A stretch of 7,419 bases of DNA from Thermoguttaceae bacterium (GTDB lineage Bacteria > Planctomycetota > Planctomycetia > Pirellulales > Thermoguttaceae), in NCBI GenBank assembly GCA_028695865.1, contig JAQVID010000139.1:1-7419 (forward strand). Reading direction: 5' to 3'. The notes beneath the pieces were generated by a model. It was not told the DNA's origin, made no database searches, and worked only from the letters and a program-made list of their open reading frames with translations. The position numbers and the translations under genes were made by a program. Positions 1-5,283 of this stretch are shown here, one piece after another (the first letter of the stretch is position 1; each line of letters starts with the position of its first letter).

Positions 1-980
1 GCACTGGTATTTCCGCCGATGTCGAAATCAACACAGGCATTCTGAAAAACGCTTTACTGATTCCGCTTCATTGCCTGCTCTACTGGGGAGACGAAACGTA
101 CTGTCTTGCCCGGGACGAACATGGTTGGAAAACACTCCCTGTCAAGATTGGTTCCAGTGACGATACGCAAGTGGTCGTCCTTGAGGGCCTGACCGAAGGA
201 ATGCAGGTCGTTGCCCATGCCGACCAGTACGTGTCCGAAATTGTTCTTCCCAACATGACCAATCAGGCATCGGCAGAAAACTTGACCGGTCTGCCTACGG
301 CAACTTCCAAGCAGGAAGAGACCTCAACGCCTCCCGCCGGACTTGCCGCTTCCCCGACTTCCCCGGCTGCGCCGGCTTCCCCGGCTGCGACGGCTTCCCC
401 GGCTGCGACTGCTTCACCGGCTGCGACGACTTCCCCGGCTGCGACGGCTTCACCGGCTGCGACGACTTCCCCGGCTGCGACGGCTTCACCGGCTGCGACG
501 ACTTCCCCGGCTCTGCCCGCATTCCCGACCGCGGCGTCTCCTGCGACTTCCCCTGGAAGCGCGCCGGCCGCGTCGTCCGGTGTCCCTTCGGAGCCGAATC
601 AAACCGTTGCCGCGCCGGGAGCCCCCAAAGAAGCCGATCAGTTCCTTAAACAGTTGGCCAACGATTATCAGCAAGAGCTTCAGAACCTTGAACCGATCAA
701 AGAATGGTTTCGTTATTCCTCAATGGAAATGTGTCGAATACTCGACTATAATCGCGACAAGATAATAAGCCCCGACGAAGCCGCCGTTGTAGACCCCGCT
801 TTTTTGGCCTTTTATCACAAATGGGATCGCGACCACGATGGGCAGTGGAGTCTCGTCGATTTCGTTTATCATTTCCACAAAGCCCGCTCACTGTGGCTGG
901 AATCGAGAGCGAAACAGGAAGATGAGCCGCAATCCACGCCGTCCGCTCCGGCCAAGAATCCCGTTCCTTCGGCAAAATGA
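1..980 (+). CDS. RND efflux periplasmic adaptor (HlyD/MFP family), C-terminal part, with EF-hand tail
   Basis: The gene is cut by the left edge. The frame is open from base 3 and gives 325 residues up to TGA at 978-980. The first ~85 residues match the C-terminal beta-barrel and membrane-proximal part of RND/MacA-type membrane fusion proteins: a 'VEINTGILKNALLIPL' strand, then 'YCLARDEHGWKTLPVKIG' and 'VVVLEGLTEGMQVV'. Such adaptors link an inner-membrane pump to an outer-membrane channel in the periplasm; the substrate cannot be told. After the barrel comes a ~120-residue Ala/Pro/Ser/Thr linker built on a tandem repeat. A helical C-terminal domain follows with two EF-hand-like loops: DYNRDKIISPDE (744-779) and DRDHDGQWSLVD (825-860). 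Both have acidic residues or Asn at loop positions 1, 3, 5 and 12. The tail ends in a second Pro/Ser/Lys-rich stretch. Family adaptors normally stop soon after the barrel, so this tail is unusual. The family call is fairly sure; calcium binding is inferred from the loops. Confidence 0.8.
   Translation, partial: TGISADVEINTGILKNALLIPLHCLLYWGDETYCLARDEHGWKTLPVKIGSSDDTQVVVLEGLTEGMQVVAHADQYVSEIVLPNMTNQASAENLTGLPTATSKQEETSTPPAGLAASPTSPAAPASPAATASPAATASPAATTSPAATASPAATTSPAATASPAATTSPALPAFPTAASPATSPGSAPAASSGVPSEPNQTVAAPGAPKEADQFLKQLANDYQQELQNLEPIKEWFRYSSMEMCRILDYNRDKIISPDEAAVVDPAFLAFYHKWDRDHDGQWSLVDFVYHFHKARSLWLESRAKQEDEPQSTPSAPAKNPVPSAK
359..514 (+). repeat. 18-bp tandem repeat inside the adaptor linker, with 36-bp higher-order period
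   Basis: Units begin at 359, 377, 395, 413, 431, 449, 467 and 485, with a partial ninth at 503. The consensus is TTCCCCGGCTGCGACGGC. From 413 the units alternate TTCACC and TTCCCC, so 413-448 and 449-484 are identical 36-mers, and 485-512 continues the same 36-mer. The repeat is in frame (18 = 6 codons) and encodes SPAATA/SPAATT hexapeptides, a flexible and probably disordered linker. The near-perfect identity suggests recent slippage or unequal recombination, so copy number may differ between strains without breaking the frame. Confidence 0.95.
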
Positions 981-981
981 G

Positions 982-1045
982 CCAATCGTATTTGATTATG
1001 CCTGTAATCAGGCGGACGAAACCATTGGTTCTTTTTTGTTTTTTT
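982..1045 (+). terminator. Probable intrinsic terminator of the efflux adaptor transcription unit
   Basis: It starts one base after the adaptor stop codon. CCAAT (982-986) can pair with ATTGG (1024-1028), CGT (987-989) with ACG (1016-1018), and an inner perfect hairpin GCCTG-TAAT-CAGGC spans 1000-1013. The outer stem abuts a T-rich tract (1029-1045, 15 of 17 T). The stem has an asymmetric AAACC bulge (1019-1023), so it is weaker than the terminator after ilvB. It would separate the adaptor from the next promoter. Confidence 0.5.
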
Positions 1046-1060
1046 ACGAGTCAGTCGCAA

Positions 1061-1089
1061 TAGACAGAAATCAAGGTGTGTGGTATACT
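1061..1089 (+). promoter_or_regulatory. Sigma70-like promoter for the propeller/VWA operon
   Basis: TAGACA (1061-1066; 5 of 6 to the -35 consensus) is followed by an exact 17-bp spacer and TATACT (1084-1089; 5 of 6 to the -10). A TGG just before the -10 makes it an extended -10. Transcription should start near 1096, leaving a leader of roughly 118 nt before the ATG at 1214. That leader holds an AT-rich imperfect hairpin (1115-1142, one bulged C), but I recognise no riboswitch. The core 1079-1092 recurs upstream of ilvB. Confidence 0.65.
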
Positions 1090-1213
1090 GACGACATGGA
1101 TATGTTTTCTCCTTGAAAAGAATAGCGTCAAAATTCTCTTTTACAGCAACTCGACCGCAGGGGAAATATGGTCTATTTGTTTACAATAGGTAAAACAGGC
1201 AAAAGGTGACGGG

Positions 1214-2494
1214 ATGAATCCAATACCGCTACTGCTCATTATATTATATTGTCTTTTGCCTGGTTGGGAAAAGACTTCGCTTGCCGCCGATTGGCCTTGG
1301 TGGAAGGGACCGACTTACGATAGTAAATCACCTGATCGTCATCCGCTGCCAACCTGGCCGGCTGACGGGCCTCCTTTGGTGAAGCAAACCCAAGAACTCG
1401 GGACAGGATACTCCAATTTATGTATTTTTGGAGATAAAATCTATACGTTGGGTGATTTTGGCGATAAGTCTTATCTCTTGATTTTAGATCGCGATACGCT
1501 CAAGGTTTTACACAAAACCGAAATTGGTCCAGGCGGTTCCGTCGGTGGTTTTGCGGGTCCGAAATCGACCCCGACGACCGACGGTGTATATATTTGGGCC
1601 GTTAATCAAAATGGTATCCTGTTTTGTGCCGACGCCAAGGCAGGTCGCATGATCTGGAAGCGAAACTATTACAAAGACTTCGACGGCGCCATGTCGATTC
1701 TAAAAAACGGCATGTACTGGGGTTACGCTGAATCACCCCTGCTGGACGGCGACCGGCTGATTTGCGTGCCGGGTGGAAAAAGCGGCTCGGTCGTCGCGTT
1801 GGAAAAGACGACCGGCAAACTCATTTGGCGTTCCAAAGAGTTGACGGATCCGGCGTCCTACGCGTCGGTTACGCCGGTAACAATCGCCGGTGTGCGTCAA
1901 TATCTGGTTCTGACACACAATCTTGTCTCGGGCATCGGTATCGACAAGGGGGAACTTCTTTGGAGTGGCGATTGCTCCGGGACTCCATTGGCCATTTGCA
2001 CCGATCCTGTCTGCGTGGATGATTATGTCTTCGTAACCCGAGCCAAATTAGGGGGTTGGGGATACAAAGTCGTGCGTCACGGCGACCGCTTCAAAGCCGA
2101 ATTGGTCTATCAACTGAAAGAAATTGATAATACGCACCACGGGTTGATTTGTGTTGGATATCACGTCTATACAACATCGTCCAAGGGTGCCTTTTGTTGT
2201 TTCGATATGAAAACGGGAAAAATACTCTGGCGGAATCGGGCGATTCGCAACATGGCATCGCTTGGATACGCAAGCGGTAATCTTATATTGCGTAATGAGC
2301 GCACGGGCGAATTGACGCAAGTCGTTGCCGATGCAAAAGAATATAAAGAAGTGGGGCGTTTTCGCCCGTCCGAACGAAGTGATCAACGGGCGTGGACCTG
2401 GCCCATTGTCGTTGATGGTCTTCTGTATGTTCGGGATCAACAACTCCTTCTTGTTTACGATTTACAAAAGGTTTCCAAGAGGCAAAACCAATGA
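1214..2494 (+). CDS. Secreted PQQ-like beta-propeller repeat protein
   Basis: A 426-residue protein. The ATG at 1214 is preceded by an AAGGTGA ribosome site at 1203-1209. Residues 4-17 are a hydrophobic signal-peptide core, with a likely Sec cleavage in 'TSLAA|D' around residue 25, so the mature protein is periplasmic or surface exposed. It opens with WPWWKGP (27-33), the style typical of planctomycetal PQQ-like/BamB-like propellers. Recurrent blade signatures follow: GRMIW (144-148), GKLIW (201-205), GELLW (246-250) and GKILW (335-339). Propellers of this type are common, mostly uncharacterised, and often labelled polyvinyl-alcohol-dehydrogenase-like. I see no cytochrome c CxxCH motif and no proof that a PQQ cofactor is bound, so an enzymatic role is not claimed. 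It may be a binding or scaffold protein. Its last bases overlap the VWA gene by ATGA, implying translational coupling. The fold is confident; the function is unknown. Confidence 0.85.
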   Translation: MNPIPLLLIILYCLLPGWEKTSLAADWPWWKGPTYDSKSPDRHPLPTWPADGPPLVKQTQELGTGYSNLCIFGDKIYTLGDFGDKSYLLILDRDTLKVLHKTEIGPGGSVGGFAGPKSTPTTDGVYIWAVNQNGILFCADAKAGRMIWKRNYYKDFDGAMSILKNGMYWGYAESPLLDGDRLICVPGGKSGSVVALEKTTGKLIWRSKELTDPASYASVTPVTIAGVRQYLVLTHNLVSGIGIDKGELLWSGDCSGTPLAICTDPVCVDDYVFVTRAKLGGWGYKVVRHGDRFKAELVYQLKEIDNTHHGLICVGYHVYTTSSKGAFCCFDMKTGKILWRNRAIRNMASLGYASGNLILRNERTGELTQVVADAKEYKEVGRFRPSERSDQRAWTWPIVVDGLLYVRDQQLLLVYDLQKVSKRQNQ

Positions 2495-3057
2495 AAAAGA
2501 ATTATACTCACATTGTATTCATTCTCGACGGGTCCGGTTCCATGCGAGAAATCCAGGAATCACTCCGTTTGCAACTGAACGATTATCTTGCGGAACTGCG
2601 AAATCGGCCGGGACAGACGATTGTCGATGTCTATCAGTATTCGGATGTTGTAGAGCACCTTGTTCACTCGGTTGATTTATCTGTTTTTCGCGGCGATATT
2701 CTCGAATCGTACCATTGCAGTGGTCACACCGCGTTGTACGATGCTGGCTGTCTGGCGGTGGATACGCTTGGAGAACAATTCAATCGAATGGATGAAAATG
2801 AACGGCCGGACCGCGTTTTCGTCGTCTTTATCGGCGACGGCGTTGATAATGTATCCACCCGGTATAAAAGTCAGGATTTACGCGACCGCGTTCTTCATCA
2901 GACGTATATTTACAGTTGGCAGTTTCTGCTGGGATTAACGAAATTCGAGGCCAAACTCGTCGGGGATCGGCTCGGAATTTCCCAGGATAATCAGATGGAC
3001 TTCGAACCAGCCCTGCTGGACAGGTTGTTTGATTTTTTCCGGGAACACATGCTGTAG
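2491..3057 (+). CDS. Small von Willebrand factor A (VWA) domain protein with intact MIDAS
   Basis: A 188-residue, essentially single-domain protein with no signal peptide, so it is expected in the cytoplasm. The metal-ion-dependent adhesion site is complete: D13-G-S15-G-S17 at the N-terminus, T80 in 'SGHTALYDA', and D116 in 'IGDGVDN'. The layout (DGSGSM, then GHTALYDA, ERPDRVFVVFIGDG, and a late W-x-F-L-L-G strand before 'LGI') fits the widespread family of stand-alone bacterial VWA proteins, whose partners and roles are mostly unknown. The late strand reads 'SWQFLLGLTKFEAK', not the more usual 'EFIFLGAN' form. Its ATG lies inside the stop of the propeller gene (ATGA, 2491-2494). An AAGAGG ribosome site at 2478-2483 lies inside the upstream gene, so translation is probably coupled. 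No clear terminator follows, so some readthrough towards ilvB is possible. VWA domains usually mediate metal-dependent protein contacts; the target is not evident. Confidence 0.88.
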   Translation: MKKNYTHIVFILDGSGSMREIQESLRLQLNDYLAELRNRPGQTIVDVYQYSDVVEHLVHSVDLSVFRGDILESYHCSGHTALYDAGCLAVDTLGEQFNRMDENERPDRVFVVFIGDGVDNVSTRYKSQDLRDRVLHQTYIYSWQFLLGLTKFEAKLVGDRLGISQDNQMDFEPALLDRLFDFFREHML

Positions 3058-3110
3058 GCATAAACAGCCCAAATTACCAAAAAAGTTGATTGCACCATCA
3101 TTGCCCACCG

Positions 3111-3138
3111 TTTACGCTTTTTCTCTTTGTGGTATATT
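3111..3138 (+). promoter_or_regulatory. Probable promoter region of ilvB
   Basis: TTTACG (3111-3116), a 16-bp spacer and TATATT (3133-3138) preceded by TGG give an extended -10 promoter with a leader of about 78 nt. The core TGTGGTATATTGAC (3128-3141) matches the core of the upstream promoter (1079-1092) at 13 of 14 positions. The start point is ambiguous. A perfect TTGACA occurs at 3137-3142, with only a weak hexamer (TATGTA, 3160-3165) at 17-bp spacing. A perfect TATAAT lies at 3180-3185 without a good -35. The leader has no peptide rich in branched-chain residues and no obvious attenuator. Confidence 0.5.
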
Positions 3139-3207
3139 GACATTGCGTATAAATCCGGTTATGTAGAAAATCGGGTGATTATAATGTTTTTTAGATTGGT
3201 ATGAACC

Positions 3208-3214
3208 AAAGGAG
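3208..3214 (+). promoter_or_regulatory. Ribosome binding site that fixes the GTG start of ilvB
   Basis: AAAGGAG lies 8 nt before GTG at 3223. The next in-frame ATG (3283, residue 21) begins closer to the conserved part of the protein but is preceded by a pyrimidine-rich stretch without a Shine-Dalgarno match. The GTG is therefore preferred. Confidence 0.75.
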
Positions 3215-3222
3215 TAACGAAC

Positions 3223-5025
3223 GTGACCGCCAAAAAAACTGAGGCAAATCAGTGCAATGACCAGGAATCAACTTCTCCCCGCATGTTGAGTGGGGCGGAC
3301 ATTGTTATTCAGACGCTGGTAAATTGCGGTGTTGACACGATCTTTGCTTATCCCGGCGGTTACAGCATGCCATTGCACCAGGCGATGACCCGATTTCGGG
3401 ACAAAGTGCGCGTCGTGCTCCCGCGTCATGAGCAGGGGGGTGGCTTTGCCGCCCAAGGTTATGCCCGGGCAACCGGTAAGATCGGTGTCTGCATGGTGAC
3501 CAGCGGGCCGGGCGCGATGAATCTGATTACCAGTATCGCCGATGCCAAGTTGGACAGCGTTCCTTTATTGGCGATCACCGGTCAGGTGAATACGGACACG
3601 ATCGGTTCCGATGGCTTTCAGGAAACGCCGACGACAGAAGTGTGCCGCAGTATTACGAAGCATCACTATCTTGTTACAGATATCAACGATTTGGTTCGCA
3701 CGATCAAGGAAGCGATTTTCGTCGCGACCACAGGTCGGCCCGGTCCGGTGCTGGTTGATCTTCCCAAGAATATTCAGGTTCAGCAGTGTTATCCCAATTA
3801 TGAAGCGACCATGAATCTTCCCGGCTATTCTGATCAAAATCATCAGCCGTCCGCGGCGGAGTTGGATTTGATTGTTGAATCGATTAAACGGTCGCGGCGT
3901 CCGGTTTTGTTTGTTGGTGGTGGTGTCGTCAATGCCGACGCGTCAGATTACCTTCGCCGTATCGTGGAAAAAACGCATATTCCGGTCACGACATCCATGA
4001 CGGGCTTGTCGGCCTTTGATCGTAATGATTATCGAAGTCTTGGCATGATCGGTATGCACGGGACAGTCTGTGCCAATCGGGCGGTTGCCGAATGCGACCT
4101 CCTTTTGGCTTTGGGAGTGCGGTTCAGTGACCGCGTGACGGGCAAGGTTTCCGAATTTGCCAAAAGCGCCAGAATTATTCAAATTGACGTTGATCCATCG
4201 GAAATCAATAAAGTCAAAAAGACTCAAGTCGCCATTGCGTGCGATCTGGCCGATGCCCTTGGCGCGCTCGACGCCGCTTTGGACGATCATTTCGAGCCGT
4301 CCAATCTGGATTCGTGGTACGAGAAAATCGATCAGTGGAAAAAAGAATATCCTGTTTCGTATGACGAGAATTCGCCCTATATTCTTCCGGAACACGCAAT
4401 TACCGAACTTTGGAAAGCGACGAAAGATTTAAACGCGATTATTACAACCGGCGTTGGTCAACATCAGATGTGGACGACGGAGTTCTATCGCTTTTCCCGT
4501 CCGCGAACGTGGATTTCCAGTTGCGGACTTGGGACCATGGGCTTCGGACTTCCCGCGGCCATTGGCGCTAAAATTGCCTGTCCTGACCGACTGGTGGTCG
4601 ATATTGACGGCGATGGAAGTTTCCAGATGAACATTCAGGAAATGGCAACCTGTTTCACCGAAAATATCCCGGTCAAAGTCATGCTTTTGAACAATCAGCA
4701 CTTGGGAATGGTCATGCAGTGGGAAGACCGATTCTACAAGAAGAATCGTGCCAATACGTATTTGGGGTGTGTTAATGATCCCGAGGCGTTCGGTCAGGGC
4801 GATGGCGTTTCGCCCAAGCACCGTTTTCCTGATTACATTGCTGTTGCTGCCGGATACGGTTGGGAGGCGTTGAGTATTTCCAAAAAGGAAGAGTTGCCCG
4901 GCGCTATCCAGACCATGATCGCAAGTACTCATCCCTTCCTGCTTGATGTTCAGGTGCCGTATTTCGAACATGTCTTGCCCATGACTCCTCCGGGAGGAAC
5001 CATTGCCGACATGATTTTGAAGTAA
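3223..5025 (+). CDS. ilvB: Acetolactate synthase (acetohydroxyacid synthase) large, catalytic subunit
   Basis: A 600-residue, full-length, thiamine-diphosphate enzyme. It condenses two pyruvates to 2-acetolactate, or pyruvate with 2-ketobutyrate to 2-aceto-2-hydroxybutyrate, the first shared step of valine, leucine and isoleucine synthesis in the cytoplasm. The N-terminal pyrimidine-binding domain has catalytic Glu70 in 'RHEQGGGFAAQGYARATG'. The central FAD-type domain spans about 200-350. The C-terminal domain holds the ThDP/Mg motif GDGSFQMN (463-470) closing at N490-N491. Many blocks resemble plant enzymes as I remember them: FQETPTTEVCRSITKH, GVGQHQMW, NNQHLGMVMQWEDRFYK and EHVLP near the end. 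A loop at about 516-534 is roughly ten residues longer than in plants. Residues 1-20 are a non-conserved extension. No ilvN regulatory-subunit gene follows; a strong terminator does, so ilvB appears monocistronic. Function is confident; herbicide-site differences are discussed as a finding. Confidence 0.95.
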   Translation: MTAKKTEANQCNDQESTSPRMLSGADIVIQTLVNCGVDTIFAYPGGYSMPLHQAMTRFRDKVRVVLPRHEQGGGFAAQGYARATGKIGVCMVTSGPGAMNLITSIADAKLDSVPLLAITGQVNTDTIGSDGFQETPTTEVCRSITKHHYLVTDINDLVRTIKEAIFVATTGRPGPVLVDLPKNIQVQQCYPNYEATMNLPGYSDQNHQPSAAELDLIVESIKRSRRPVLFVGGGVVNADASDYLRRIVEKTHIPVTTSMTGLSAFDRNDYRSLGMIGMHGTVCANRAVAECDLLLALGVRFSDRVTGKVSEFAKSARIIQIDVDPSEINKVKKTQVAIACDLADALGALDAALDDHFEPSNLDSWYEKIDQWKKEYPVSYDENSPYILPEHAITELWKATKDLNAIITTGVGQHQMWTTEFYRFSRPRTWISSCGLGTMGFGLPAAIGAKIACPDRLVVDIDGDGSFQMNIQEMATCFTENIPVKVMLLNNQHLGMVMQWEDRFYKKNRANTYLGCVNDPEAFGQGDGVSPKHRFPDYIAVAAGYGWEALSISKKEELPGAIQTMIASTHPFLLDVQVPYFEHVLPMTPPGGTIADMILK

Positions 5026-5053
5026 AGTGTTCACAACGTGACAAACCGTTAAC

Positions 5054-5105
5054 ACGGCAAGCGGGCGACTTTGGAAAAAAGTCCCCTGTTTGCCGTTGTT
5101 TTTTT
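5054..5105 (+). terminator. Strong intrinsic terminator of ilvB
   Basis: The left arm 5054-5072 and right arm 5078-5096 form a 19-position stem with 16 Watson-Crick pairs, two G-T wobbles and one C-C mismatch, around a GGAAA loop (5073-5077). The stem is followed by TG and then seven T (5099-5105). It starts 28 bp after the ilvB stop. On the minus strand the stem is not followed by a T-run, so it is not an obvious terminator for the convergent kinase gene. Confidence 0.9.
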
Positions 5106-5125
5106 GTATGCTCTGTTTATCGTTT

Positions 5126-5218
5126 GAACTTTTTAAGCGATTCAAGCAGGAACGATTCAAGCTGGAAGTACTCAATCAGGAAGAATTCAAGCAGGAACGA
5201 TGTTTCATTCTGGAAACA
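5126..5218. repeat. Degenerate 15-bp tandem repeat between convergent genes
   Basis: Four contiguous 15-bp units fill 5141-5200: TTCAAGCAGGAACGA (5141-5155), TTCAAGCTGGAAGTA (5156-5170), CTCAATCAGGAAGAA (5171-5185) and TTCAAGCAGGAACGA (5186-5200). The first and last are identical. Diverged units flank them at 5126-5140 and 5204-5218. The stretch lies between the ilvB terminator and the 3' end of the kinase gene. Short frames cross it on both strands, but none has a convincing start or ribosome site, so I treat it as non-coding. Function is unknown. Confidence 0.75.
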
Positions 5219-5244
5219 GGGGCTTCAATCAGCGTCCGTGAACG

Positions 5245-5262
5245 GGTGCGCAAGGTGCGCAA
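5245..5262. repeat. Exact 9-bp tandem duplication downstream of the kinase gene
   Basis: GGTGCGCAA occurs twice back to back (5245-5253 and 5254-5262). It sits in the loop of a weak imperfect inverted repeat (5234-5243 with 5268-5277). On the minus strand this could be the kinase mRNA 3' end, but no T-run follows, so no terminator is called. Confidence 0.5.
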
Positions 5263-5283
5263 ATGCAGGTCACGGGCATTCGT

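Noticed and set aside
343..765. Open plus-strand frame giving a Leu/Arg/Pro-rich 140-residue product, and minus-strand frames giving Gln/Pro/Ser/Lys repeats (295-522).
   Set aside because: They arise because the 18-bp repeat stays open in several frames. The adaptor frame continues real homology on both sides of the repeat, so these are shadows.
2195..2200. Vicinal cysteines (C328-C329) in the propeller protein, recalling the disulfide ring over PQQ in quinoprotein dehydrogenases.
   Set aside because: They sit on a blade strand just before DMKTGKILW, where single Cys is common in this family, and no other quinoprotein active-site feature was recognised.
3051..3068. Short hairpin (GCTGT/ACAGC) at the end of the VWA gene as a terminator.
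   Set aside because: Only five base pairs, partly within the coding end, and no T-run follows.
3201..3242. A 13-codon ORF (ATG at 3201) overlapping the ilvB ribosome site, as a possible leader peptide.
   Set aside because: It has no Shine-Dalgarno match of its own and contains no Leu, Ile or Val, so it does not resemble a branched-chain attenuation peptide.
4429..5175. A 248-codon open frame antisense to the end of ilvB.
   Set aside because: It lies opposite highly conserved acetolactate synthase sequence, shows no recognisable domain, and runs through the ilvB terminator.
5141..5200. CRISPR array.
   Set aside because: Units are 15 bp and contiguous, with no unique spacers and no cas genes nearby.
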